Shown one piece after another: positions 1 to 11,164 of a stretch of 64,000 nucleotides of DNA. How positions within the stretch are numbered: position 1 is the stretch's first letter; each line of letters opens with the position of its first letter. Source of the stretch: Phlebiopsis flavidoalba. Lineage: Eukaryota; Basidiomycota; Agaricomycetes; Polyporales; Phanerochaetaceae. The notes below the pieces were generated by a model that saw nothing but the letters and a program-made list of their open reading frames with translations, did not search any database and was not told the origin of the DNA. Location: NCBI GenBank assembly GCA_035772785.1, contig JAOCPU010000002.1, positions 1,302,001 to 1,366,000 of the forward strand, in the 5' to 3' direction. The position numbers and the translations under genes were made by a program.

Positions 1-159
1 AGACGACCCCTATTGAATAGCTTGCACCACGCTGTCAGTAAAAAGCTCCTAAATTTATTTACAGAGGCGGTCGATCTATTAATACATGGTACAGACATTG
101 AATTAACAGTTATGAGTGACACAAGATAAGATCAGGGACAAGGCGGGGAAATGTTGATT

Positions 160-1219
160 CTACTGTTTATAAAAGTATACTTGGGCGGAGGAAACCAAAG
201 CAGGACTGTTCCTGCATACTAAAGCGTGGTAGTAACGTGCACCGTACTGTATCCGGACTCTAACCAGCGATGGGTGTGTAGGCTCTGTTGCCGGCCGCCC
301 ATCTGTGACCACGGCTTGCAGCCATACTGTGATGGCCACTCCGAAGGTCGCAATAACGGCAAATATCCAGGCAATTGTACCCAGAACATAAGCAACGTCT
401 ATATGACAAGCCCGCTCAGTGTCTTGCAGATAGAACACACAAGCGGCGAACACTCACTGGGACGAGCACCGGTCGAATGTAGGGTACGGTAACATTAGTG
501 TATGCATCTGTGACCACTGCGAAACGTTGCGATCAAGCACGCAGCTGTGAGAGCTCCATTAGAAATGTTACGGCAGCTACAAGGCGGACCGACTCACCGT
601 GCAAAAGCTACTAGTACGGCAAAACAGCTCTCCAAAAATCCTCCGTCTCTGGAATGAGTGGTGACGCCAAATACAATCGCAAAGAGCCGAAACTACAGCA
701 AAGCCTGCGCCAAGCTCAGATATATATCCAGCTGTTGTCCAAGCGAATGGCAGAAGTTCCGGTTTTCCTCCTCTCGCATCTGTCCGCCTCGCGTGCAGGG
801 AAGGACGACACTTGTAGTCGGAATATTCAAACTTGCCGCCGTTCGGTGGGACCAGGCAAACGGCACGACGAGTCGCTCACATACACGCGTGAGGGCCATA
901 CTGAATGTTAGATTTGGTACCCAGTGCGTCGGTTTTGCACGACCAGCCTGCATACCGAAGAACAGGTGGGCTATTACAGCGATATGTGAAGAAGAGAAGA
1001 CGTACCAGTCAGGACGACGAATGGAGATAACGTTCTGGTCCGTATGCTCAGCACAGTGCAAGAACGCAGTCTGAACCTCGAACCAATTGAAGCACACGCA
1101 CCAAGGTGAGAGTGGATCACCACTGCAAAGAAAGCGACGACATAGGATGTCTTCCTCATGGGTTTGAGTGGTGAAGGGGCAGAACAGGGATCAAGCTCAA
1201 GGGCGACTGAGGACGTCAA
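160..1219 (-). CDS. Possible multi-pass membrane protein, unrecognised and fragmentary
   Basis: Minus-strand translations in shifting frames give several hydrophobic stretches. One lies near 1150-1090 (TSYVVAFFAVVIHSH), one near 1010-950 (around VFSSSHIAVIAHLFFGMQAG) and a strong membrane-like segment near 390-310 (VAYVLGTIAWIFAVIATFGV). The spacing of hydrophobic and polar pieces resembles the small multi-pass membrane families common in Agaricomycetes (DUF6533/DUF6534 type), but I see no diagnostic motif and cannot join the frames with confidence. No convincing start codon was found, and exon borders are not clear. It could equally be several unrelated fragments. Confidence 0.25.
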
Positions 1220-1375
1220 GTGGCGGAGGTCAAGTCGCGATCGCAGCTAGGAAAGACCCGGAATGCTGTTCTTATGAGACGGGCTAGAACTCATGCGCGT
1301 CATGAGGCGGTCGATAACGCTATAGGCCACGCCCAATTTACATGATTATAAGGCTTAGATTTGTTGCTACCTTCG

Positions 1376-1459
1376 GTCCGTTGTCGATTAGTGGTTAGAT
1401 CATCACGTTTGTGGTTAGCACAAGTCCGTGAAGACGGAGGCTCGAATCCTCCCTGGACA
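1376..1459 (+). tRNA. tRNA-His (GTG), intron-containing, acceptor stem imperfect
   Basis: The D arm (GAT-TAGTGGTTAG-ATC) has the eukaryotic tRNA-His loop. The anticodon stem TCACG pairs perfectly with CGTGA. Between them the loop contains TTTGTGG followed by about 12 extra bases, which fits an intron just 3' of the anticodon. The T arm GGAGG-CTCGAAT-CCTCC is perfect. A T33-GTG reading gives histidine; reading the loop one base earlier would give TGT (Thr), but the D arm and loop context favour His. The acceptor ends (GTCC.. with ..GGAC) pair for about five of seven positions, so there is a small indel or some decay. A T5 run follows at once. Confidence 0.75.
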
Positions 1460-1462
1460 AGC

Positions 1463-1467
1463 TTTTT
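1463..1467 (+). terminator. RNA polymerase III terminator of tRNA-His
   Basis: A run of five T starts four bases after the tRNA 3' end, the usual Pol III stop. It supports the tRNA being transcribed on the plus strand. Confidence 0.65.
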
Positions 1468-2542
1468 GTCGTCAAGATTTTTATTTCGTACTCCATCATT
1501 TTTGCACCTTTTCTGGACATTAGCCTACTGAATTGAGGAAGCACCTGCCACCGATGACCGAGATGCCGAGAGTCAAGGTATATAATACCCTGTGGGAAGG
1601 TTTGACCGCACAAACCCCTCTTTTTTTACCCCCACACCTCCTCCAGACGTCCTCCGTTCGTCGTTCAATGCATAATCCTTGTCCACAAGCCCGAGTCTAG
1701 AGAAGTGAATGTCACATACTACTCAACACGCTTGACGGTCGCAGGTATTGCATGAGGTTGTGAAAACGCCGTTTGCTCATACACGAGCTTACCCGCCTCA
1801 TCGTGTGCGACGTGAGTACCTCGGGGTTCCTACTGATATACATAATCTCATATTCAGTACTTTTCTAGACTATGTCCAATTACTTGCGCCCATCATGAGA
1901 GCTCTACTCATAAAGGATATACGCACTCCTAGACATTCATGAGATCAACGGTATTTCGACCGTTATCTATGCAAGTGGGGGTGCAAACATTGAATTTGTT
2001 AACGAGTCTCCCCAACTATACGTCGGTACCCGCTCAACGTACCGAGGTCTGAGTGGGAGATTACAATGCTTGACTGTAATGATGCAAGATGTCTGTAGCC
2101 TGAATAATAGCTGTGCTGGGTACTATTCTCGTTCTCGGGTCGTCGATCTCAGTATTATGGATCGTCTTCACCTGCGTCGGGAGGACGTTGAGCAAATTCG
2201 AAATATCATGAGCACAGCGACCATATGAATCGACGATGAAGAGCTTGTGAGTGAATCAGCCTCAAGGTATGGTGTGTAATGGCTAGAATCCTTATTTCAA
2301 GATTCGAGGGGCTTGACACGCGACTGGCGGCGCCGCCTAGGCAGGCTGCATCACGACGCGTAAAAAATCACGGCGCGTAAGCGCGCGTCACGTCATTACG
2401 TGAACAGGTCCGAGGTCCAGAGCGCCTGCAGTGCTTACAGGGCTGCGTGCGCGACCTGATGTACTACTGCCGTTCCGATTCCTCTCCCAGCTCTTTACCA
2501 CTATCACCTCGATCCCTTGAACATAGTTCACCACAACACATT
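1468..2542. other. No gene recognised
   Basis: Between the tRNA and the I9 inhibitor I see only short, low-quality open frames on both strands and no conserved motif. The last ~100 bases are C- and A-rich before the inhibitor start, as expected of its 5' leader. Confidence 0.3.
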
Positions 2543-3020
2543 ATGGCTGGCAGTGCAGTAAAGTGGTACCTCCACTCGTCTATCTATCGCGCCGATCTGA
2601 CAATTCCATATATCCAGAGTACATCGTCATCTTCAAGAAGACTGCGTCTGCGGATGAGGTTAACAAGTTAAGCCGACGAGGTTGGCGCGAACGGTGAGTG
2701 TCGCAGTATGTTAAATCACTTGTGACGACTTACACAAATGGATCGTCTAGGCGGACTGGTCAAGGACCGATGGGATAGCAGCGCCATGAAGGTACCGTCC
2801 GTATCATCTCTTGTCCCGCTACCTGCCAATGGTAACGCCATACGCCACAGGGCAATTTTCTCCGCTGAAATTCCTGACGACGCTTTCCTCACTCAACTGC
2901 AATCCCTGCAGGGCACTGGCCCCATCGACTACATCGGTATGCGCCATGCGCTACCAGTATAAATTAATTGCTTACTTTTTTATCACGACAGAGCCCGATG
3001 GCACTGTTACCATCCAGTAA
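2543..3020 (+). CDS. Peptidase inhibitor I9 (subtilisin-propeptide-like) protein
   Basis: Small cytosolic-type inhibitor related to Pleurotus POIA1 and yeast proteinase B inhibitor 2, which fold like a subtilisin propeptide and block subtilisin-like serine proteases. Five exons can be read: 2543-2552, 2618-2693, 2751-2791, 2851-2936 and 2992-3020, each bounded by GT..AG. The product begins MAGKYIVIFKKTASADEVNK, has the IPD..L..LQSLQ helix typical of I9 and ends DYIEPDGTVTIQ before TAA. Length is about 80 residues, normal for the family, with no signal peptide. ATG 2543 is chosen because splicing restores the invariant KYIV-F-K start. Two single-base frame changes remain, one near 2668 (an extra base in TTAA) and one at the exon 4 start near 2853. 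They may be sequence errors. It lies tail-to-tail with the CHAT gene, about 290 bases away. Confidence 0.8.
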
Positions 3021-3313
3021 ATGCTGCAATGATAATCTTGGTACCATTGTCAATCGAATCTCACATTATCTGTACATTATATCAAGCGTCTGCCTACCGG
3101 ATATATACATCGACTTTGTCACATCGTTAATCGAGACTTACGCAGGTTTCTGGTGGCCCCAAGTTGACACTTCGGACTCCATGACCCACGCAGCTAGGAG
3201 CTCAGCTCGGATACCTTCACGATCGTTTCAAAAAGGATCATTTGTCTGCGCACAGATTCCACAAAGGATATTCGCAATGATCACAAGTCACAACAAGGTG
3301 GAACGTACAGAAA

Positions 3314-6300
3314 TCAAATTCCAATGTGAACGTAAGGTACCCAATCCCACAAACTGGTGGACGCATCGGATTCAAGAATGCTGCTTATCGCCTCGTGTAG
3401 AGCAGTACCGGCATCTCTCTGTGAAGTCGCGCTGCTCCCCCGCATCCGAAGAAAACCGATGGCGTAAGTCGGGCATAAAACTCTTTGCAATTCTTGGCGC
3501 AAGGAGGTCTTGAATGGGCCAAAGTGTAGCGATGACAGTATTGAACCCGACTGCCTGCATGCCAGCTGCGAGATGGACGGCTTGGTCGGGTAATATCCCG
3601 GATCCTGTACTGGTCTCGCAAGCAGACAAGAAGACGAGTTCGAGTTCTGCGTATTTTTTCGGGTCCTTGTCTGCGAGAACGGAGCTTTGATGTACCACGA
3701 GATCAAGTAGAGTGAGGGGTCTATCTCGGAGGAATAGGCCGGCGCTGTCGATTGGTACCTCCAATCTTGGTTGCCGTGACAAGCGAAATGGACGAAATTG
3801 TGAGAATATATTTCAGAAAGGACGGCGGGCGATGTGGCAGCGTCATCTACCAAACGAGTTATTTGGGATGGCGCAAAGATGCGGCTGACTTCCTGTATTT
3901 CTTCCTCAACGTTACGGGAGGGGACGGACTTCAGGAGCGGTGTAGGGAGGACGCTTTTTCATGCCGATGAGCAGTCATGCCATCTAGATGGTCCAGGTGC
4001 CGATGGGATGATCTGCGTTTTTGCGAGTCATGGCTCGAGCGAGTCGGCCTAAACTCGATGTGTATGAGCTGATAACTCGCTGGAAGATTGTCTGCGATTT
4101 GATGGGAAGATTGTTCTTCTTATACTTTCCAGCAGCGTGAATAGGTAAGAAGGCCAGTTGTCCCATAGGACACCACCCATATATGTTGTTTTCGGTTTTA
4201 AACCCTCCAGGGCGCCGAGGGCACCGAGGACGGGAGAGCACAGCTCCTTCCACAGCAGCCCCAGGATTTCCCTGAGAACATCGCCCGCCCCGTATTTTCT
4301 CGCGAGACTCCTTATGCAATTTGACAGCCATCTCGCCGAGTGCGTTTCCCGAGAGACCCACGAGCGGAACATGTTGGATAGGCTCGTCCACCCGAACAAT
4401 GAGCGCATCGCTGTTGAAGTTGCCAGCGATAAGGACGACGACAGGCCCGAGCGTGGCGGCTCGACGAAGTTGAGAATATGTGAGGGGTTGTGCAAAGCTT
4501 TCGTGGCCCTGGTTATTTTTGCGCACCTCCGTTTGTGCACTCGTCCCACTCCTCGCATAATGTTCTGTATCTCTGGGCATTATCTTCAGCCCTCTGCCGT
4601 GGGAAGAATGCCTATCGTAGTCACCGGACAGGAGGTTACTGGCGATCTGGAAGCGGGGGGATAGAGACTGAGTTGAGTACTAATGGCATGAACCCGATCT
4701 GCGAGATTCGGAGCTATGTCCATCAACTCCGCGGTGTCTGTTCGGAAGTGCGTGAGGCCATTCCAGAATCGGGACCGCACGTGCTCCGAAATCTCAATAG
4801 CTTTCTCGTAGGCTGCGAGCTGTATTGCACACGATGCAGCATCACAGCTAAGCCATGACAGTCGTCGCTGCGCGGACTCCTCCCCTCGATCGGCACCTGC
4901 GAGGGCCGTTCCATGCCCGTGAGAGCAGGCAGGATGTCGATAGCTGCAGTATAGCCTTCCAATGCATCCGGGAAGTTGCCGCGATGATGGGCGAAGCGGG
5001 CCCAGCGAATAGCTGCTTCCAGGCGCATGGCGGGTTCGGCGTTTGGTCTGGAGAGAAACCTGAACGAAGAGATGCAGCGGCGAGTGCATCCTTGTCTATC
5101 GAGAGGTGAAGGTTATCGGCTGTGAAGGACTGCGGCAAAGCCATGAGAATGTTGGCTAGGTTGGGCTTGAACATCCCTAGACCCCGGTGCGTTAGGGGGC
5201 ATACTCTGCACAGCCTCCATAAGGTTCGAAACTGCCTCTACCGCATCGCTGTCCGTTGCGAAGCAGGAAATATCGGTCACAAAGCGGTCACATCCAAGGC
5301 GGTTTTGTACCATCGCGCGATGAAAAGGCGGAATGGGAAGTTCCAGAGCTTGCAGGTGGTACAGAATTGCTTCGTCCAAGTCAGCAGCGTGTCCCGTAAC
5401 GCTATGAAGCGTTGATGGAGCGATAGACCGAAATTGGATAGGATGAAGACGTGAGGTGGAAAGGGTGTAGCTGGTAGCGTCATCACAGCTACTCGGCGCA
5501 ATTCGACAGCCACTTCGATATCTATCTGGCTTCCCAGCAATTGGTGACGGCAAGCTAGAGCGCCGCCAAGCTTGTCATAGACCTCGCCCGCCCAGTGGTA
5601 AAGAATCCTCGTTTGGTAGAATTCGTAAATGTTGTAATCGCAGAACGTAAATCGCCTGGTGAACCGGTGACTTCGAAGCGATGGAACACCGCTTTACCAG
5701 TGTCATAGTAAACCTGTGGGCGTAGATCTTCAGGCAACGATGGATCAGCAAGACCTCTGGTCAGATTGAGGATAGCGGAGTGCATGTCAGAGGGATTTTG
5801 TTTGGCCTCGTAGCGCGATTGGTAGACATAACCAGTCGGCATATCTTCGTTGCTTGGTCCTCCCCAGGAGGCATAAGTGACACCAACTCTTCAAGATGTT
5901 CAATGATCTTATCGGCTTGGTGTCCTAAGCCGATGCGGGAGTGCCGTGCGAGAGCTGTTTGCCCACGATCCAAGAGTGTGAGCACTTGTAAACGACTTGC
6001 TGAGTTCTCGTGTCAAACGCAGTGCGGCTTCCAAGTGGGCAGTGGCTTGAAAACGAAAAACCGTGCGGGTTTGCAAAGTCATGAGGGCTTTTTGCAAGAC
6101 TCAACAGTGCTTCGCGTATGATAGGATGGTCGGATGGGGCGAGGCGTAGTAGTTCGTTCAGCCTCTCGATGGTTTCAGAAAGTTCCCAGCCACGCCGAGA
6201 CCATCCAGATTCGAGGGATCGTGATAACGCTAAGAGGGCATATCCTCTCTGGTCGCTCCAGTCGCTCACCCCCAGGCGTTCGAGGCGTGTCTTCAGGTCT

Positions 6301-6660
6301 TTTTGGCTGCTGTGATCCAAGAAGATATATGGTGTCGTTTGTGGACATGCCGAAGGGAGCACTTCCTGCAGTGGAAAGAATTAAGATAGGACGAGACTAA
6401 GATCACGTTGCAAAACTTACCTGAGGAAGTTCACCGTGGTTTGACGATGGCTGAGAGGTTGAGTAAATTGAGAGTAGGAAGTGGGTCTAACATGCACTTA
6501 CAGGATCCGTAAACAACGTGGGCTGCCCGCAGGTCTGTGGGCCTTGAGGTGATATATGGACACTGACGTACATCATGAGTTGCTGGAAGAGGCATGGAAG
6601 CGCTCCTATGGGCAAGGTTTGTTAGCAGGCTATGCGACGTGGGAGCGAATGGCACATACT
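3314..6660 (-). pseudogene. TPR-CHAT protein (caspase-like CHAT peptidase domain), frame-disrupted
   Basis: This belongs to the TPR-CHAT family, greatly expanded in Agaricomycetes. Helical repeats precede a C-terminal CHAT domain with the caspase/separase fold; the natural substrate in fungi is unknown. TPR-like pieces lie at about 6360-4750 (for example ALLALSRSLESGWSRRGWEL near 6250 and LDEAILYHLQALELPIPP near 5380). The CHAT domain runs from about 4430 (GPVVVLIAGNFNSDALIV) through CPMGQLAFLPIHAAG (about 4170) to HFACHG (histidine near 3778) and LVFLSACETSTG (cysteine near 3620). It ends with the family's usual SLWDWVPYVHIGI and stop at 3314. Both catalytic positions are present, but the pieces sit in different frames with at least five shifts. 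That is either decay or sequence error. The 5' end beyond 6360 is uncertain. Confidence 0.75.
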
Positions 6661-9436
6661 CAATTATCTACGATCTGACAGCTGCCCCCTTGACATTAAC
6701 GTTCGGGTAGATACGCATGGAGAGATAGCGACATGTGTACTAGTATTCGCTTCATTGAACCTAGAGTGAAACCTTAACCATGTTGAGTGGGGATATATGA
6801 CCTTAGAAATGGACCCACCCTTCGACTCCCGATTCATAGCGAACGTCGATCGAATTGAAGGCAAGTCTCATACTTGGCCATCTCATTAACTAAAGCTGAG
6901 CCAAATTGGGGTCAGAAGAGACATACGATGCCGCGGACAGTGCTGAGAATGTTTTCACAAGGCTTACCCCAAGACATGGTCCAATTAGGCAGCCCTGACA
7001 ATCGATGGCATCCAGCCTTGGGCCGATATAATACACCCCTCTCGCCCAATTCCCGCCTCGTATATCCGTGAGGCCGTTGATTCCAAGATACGCGACTCTT
7101 TTGAGAAATCAACAAGCACGAGCTTCAAAGTGTTCCTGACCAAGATCTTAAGGCTTGCGATAAGCTCAGCAGAATCGCAGCAGGCACGTATCGACGCAGC
7201 CAAACGCGTTACTCGATATTTGGGAAATCACGAGCAAGCATTTGATTTCGTCACCGACGAGACCGCGGCCGGCGATGATGTGCGAGGATGGCTACAAAAG
7301 AGGGTCAATCGCCGTCAAGACTCCCCATCCTCATGATTGTACGAACCGACACGTTTGTAGATTCCCAATATTCGCTATGGCCACACTTCTTCCCAGGACC
7401 GTGGAAGGCGACACCTCTTTCTCTCCGTCACAGGCGATTCCTGCTTTGGCTGTCCTCGGAGATACAGCCAATGTTGGAGCGTCTCTGGAGGCAAAGAGAG
7501 AGGAGAAAGCGGACGTTGGGTTTCATGCTGCGGGCAACCGGATTTATGCTGTTGAATATAGGCGAGTGTCGTGGTCCTGGCTCAAACCAGCGCAGGGTCA
7601 CATAAGCGCTGCAGCGAAGATCTTCAGGTCGCTACAACCAGCACCCTGGACAAGAGGAGGCGTAATGGCGGACGGCGCGGCAGATGGCGAGATGTTGGGG
7701 ACGGAGACGGAGACAAATGCCCATCATGGCGACCCCCGGTAACGAGCAGAGAAAGGGGAACAATGATTATGTTCGTCGAGGAATATGGGCCAAGCTACAC
7801 GAGAGAGGAGTTGGAAGATGAGGAAATGGAATCCTACGTGGAAAGCGATGAGGAAAGGGAGGTGGAGTACGTATTCGACGCTGATGACGAGGGGGACTCA
7901 GAGGATTGAGCAGATGATCCTCATCTTCCATAGTCCTGTGTTGATACTAATGGGTTATCTCTATTAGCCGGGTGCACATATTCAGACTTAGATACGTACC
8001 GGGAGGCTTTGGGAGCTAACATGCGCAGGGCTCTCTCAAATATGAATATAATCTTTTCGACTTCGATATAGCCCGCCGAGTTGATACTAGAACCGTAGCG
8101 GAAAACGCTTTCTGCATTCTGCTCGGAGTCAGTATCAAATTTATCCAAGAAAAAATGTGATGAGCGACCTGTCTGAGCTCTGGAGGAATTCACGACTCAA
8201 GGCATCCCTAGAATTCCGATTGTCAGAACCATTGTCTCTGGGTATTTCTAGACAAGTTTATACAGTAGATGTTCGATGTGCGGCCGGCGGCTGCCATGCC
8301 CGAACCAGTAGCCGGCCGATTCCGTGGATATGGCGTCTAAAAATACAAGTGAGCGCCCATCTCGTAATCAAGTGGCCTCGCCAGCCACAGGCTAGGCTAC
8401 CAGGACTGATCTCATCGCACTACGGGATACTTCAGATAAGTATATATACCGCGCAAGTATCCTCGAACATTACTATGATCTTCTATAGTGCTTACTGAAT
8501 AGGTAGCTACAGTGTAACAGTCAAACTTCATGTCCTAATACCAGCAGAGAGTCACTGAATGTACTTGGATCACATAGCGAGTCCGGGCATGCTTCGAGGT
8601 GCCTCTTGACTGTGCTGAGTCATGACACAAGCTTTAGCTCATTGATTCTTCGCTATCACTGTGTATCTGCCCTGGTAGTACGAGGTGAGTGTTTTAGCTG
8701 GCTTTCTTTTAAGGGGTACATTCCCTCAGCGGCCTTTATGGTTAAATAGCCACACAATTCTGCGCATTTTCCGTGTTGCGGAGACACGCTTTAACCTTTG
8801 TACATGGCCCGATGGCTGCAGAGAGGGGGTTCCGACACAAAAAGGATCAGACTCCCGACGATCAACGCGTGCGAAGCTCCGAGGTCTATCGTCAAGAACT
8901 TCCAATTTAATCCAGGTAAGTTGATCCAACTCAATGTGGTGAGTACCGGCGTTCACTGTCGACCCGTGTAAGCTCTCCGCATTGTCTGTAAGGTATGCGT
9001 GCAAGGTATGCGTGTTATCTTGCTGCGTGTGTTATGAGCGACTCATGAGAAGTCAAGCGCGCAGGCAGATCAAGACGAGGATTAGACGAGGATTAGATGA
9101 TACTACAGCCGGTCTCAAAAGTCACAACATCACCGGTAAACCTGACCAAGATCCGTTCGTGTATTATTTCCGACTTAGATCATCGTCCCAACGAAGTCCC
9201 CGAATAAAGCATCGCGTCACAAACGTCAATCTGACCGGTACCTTTCATATGGCAGATGCTGGATAATCGTCGTTTTCGTGTGCTTCTGTCACTCCATTCA
9301 TTTCAGCTCCAGAAGCCGTCATCGTGGTTGGACTTTCAGTCAAGCGTTGCTAGTCATCGCTTGCGCACTACCAGGTATTAAATATACATTTTCTGTACGC
9401 GCGTTGGCAGCTCATGTTTGATTAAATCGAGAGAAA
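6661..9436. other. No recognised gene; one acidic-tailed open frame
   Basis: No domain was recognised on either strand. A plus-strand frame at 7571-7909 ends in a strongly acidic tail (many E/D from about 7790). A frame at 7130-7336 is weakly protein-like (helical, charged). Neither has clear splice structure or a family signature, so neither is called as a gene. Short imperfect duplications occur near 8993-9035 and 9074-9095. Confidence 0.3.
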
Positions 9437-9439
9437 GTG

Positions 9440-9446
9440 TATAAAA
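9440..9446 (+). promoter_or_regulatory. TATA box (TATAAAA) of the lectin-like gene
   Basis: A perfect TATAAAA lies about 100 bases upstream of the candidate start at 9539, followed by a C-rich leader, the usual arrangement for a highly expressed basidiomycete gene. Confidence 0.55.
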
Positions 9447-9538
9447 GCACGAAGGCTCTTGGACCATCCCTCAGTTCGAACACATCGACTCCCCTCCTGA
9501 GAACCAAACCACCTCTCTGCATTCGACGTCTTTGCATA

Positions 9539-10260
9539 ATGTTTCTTCTCTGCCCTTGCCATCGTGACCGCTGCCATCTGCAGTGTGGCTGCGAAGCCCG
9601 GTGAGCCTTAACTGTGTCACGCCTGCATTCTGGAGACTGTAGCTCACCAGCACCGTATTACAGCTCTCCCAATTCCTGTCAACGGCAAGTATCGTGTACA
9701 AAATGCGGACACTGGATTCTTCATGGATGCATCCGGTGGCAGTCAGGGTACGTGCACTCAGATGGGTATGCTTCAGGCACGCTGTGACACATGTTTCTTC
9801 ACAGGGCTTGGAAATGCGGTAAACATTTTCCGCACCACGTCAATACGCATTTAATTCAATTAATCTGCAGGTCATTGCTCAGACCCTGAACCAGCCCCTC
9901 ACTACTAATCAAGAGGTATACGACCCATTCCAGCGGTTTTTTGTTGCACCATGCTAACCCCCAGATTACTTCTTATAGTGGACTGTCACGTTTGGATGTC
10001 GAAGAGCCCAACTTAGGGACCCTTCAGTCAATTACCAGCTTCGTCATTGTCACCACCGGTAGCGTCAGTCGGTCATCAATTGAGTCCGTTATCCCTACTA
10101 AAATCTTCCACAGAACCCTGCGGTTGAACTTAACCCAGAGGAGTCCGAAGAGCTCCTTTTTTGTTCCCGTCCCGGGCGGTGTTGCGTAAGCATGCGCTCC
10201 GATTGAACAACATGATAGGGCGAGGACTGACACGTACTCGCATGTCAGCATCTGTCTCAA
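9539..10260 (+). pseudogene. Secreted beta-trefoil (ricin-B-type) lectin-like protein, frame-disrupted
   Basis: A signal peptide is readable one frame off the ATG (SALAIVTAAICSVAAKP, about 9550-9600), then a GTGAGC donor. The next exon carries NGKYRVQNADTGFFMDASGG (about 9675-9740), the typical first strand of a carbohydrate-binding beta-trefoil. Later exons give IAQTLN..PLTTNQE and, after an intron ending at about 9979, WTVT. Together these form a QxW-like motif, the hallmark of ricin-B-type lectins. A final piece near 10140-10190 (FFVPVPGG) resembles the end of such domains. Such proteins bind glycans and are common secreted proteins of mushrooms; this is a lectin-type domain only, with no catalytic toxin chain seen. 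At least three frame changes break it. Confidence 0.45.
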
Positions 10261-11164
10261 CCCTCAATCCAACGGCTGCTTCACATCTCCCCGCAACCCA
10301 CCTGACCCAGGTTCGTCCGAATTGAAGTGTCCTGGAGAGATTGTCTCAATTCTGAATCGCCATAACCAGATTCCCGTGGAGCCGTTTCACTGGAGCTCTC
10401 TCCCAAACCTGGATCTTCCAGCCTACCGGCAACTAATCATACAGCCCCGTGCACTGCACTCTCTCCTGTACTCTCATTCTACCGGGAGCGAATCTGGTTT
10501 GTTCGAAGGTTATATCCAGCTCTTACGTAGATTACTGTCAGACTTAGCCAAAAATGCACACATATGTTGAGCTCAGCTGACCGGTTAGCATGCTCGAGAG
10601 CGGTGTGAACAATTTCCCGTGTGAAAAATTATTAGACAATGAGTGATGTATTCCAAAATGAGCGAAGGCTATTCGAGATGGCGACAGTGTCCATGAGGTC
10701 TAACGACAGGCGAGGATTATTCCGTGTAATGTACCGAAAGGATGGAAGATTTGTGGAAGGGTATCGACAAGGATTGCTAAAGAGATCATGATAGGTCGTG
10801 ACAGGTCATGACAAGGAAAGAGGGGAAGATGATGTGTGAATCCAAAAGAAATGCTGCAAACGAATATCCGGAGAATTGATCAGACGAGGAAGACGACGGG
10901 TAACAGGATGAGGGTGGTGAAGACCGAAGAAACGTAATCAGACTGCGATGGCAGTTTCCGCACTTGCAGTGGAGTCTATCGAGGTCGGCGTGGGTGGGAC
11001 GATTGCAACAATCGGCACGGTTCTTCACTCTCGGATGATCCCTCTCGTATTGCTTCTCAACTTCGTACGGGTGTCTCATCAACTGGGGAAGCGTGATTTG
11101 CCTGTGGTTCATCGAATGACGTTGCGTGAATAGCGAGAGGTGGAAGAAGGGTCGGTAGGGGGGC
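10261..11164. other. No gene recognised
   Basis: Intergenic or unresolved. A short direct repeat of the type GGTCRTGACA occurs at about 10795-10815. The right-hand end probably holds the 3' untranslated part of the minus-strand gene that follows. Confidence 0.3.

Noticed and set aside
160..1219. A fourth DUF6533 or a DUF6534 gene
   Set aside because: Hydrophobic segments are present but neither the YDY-LTF-EV-W signature nor any other diagnostic block was found, so it is listed only as a possible membrane protein.
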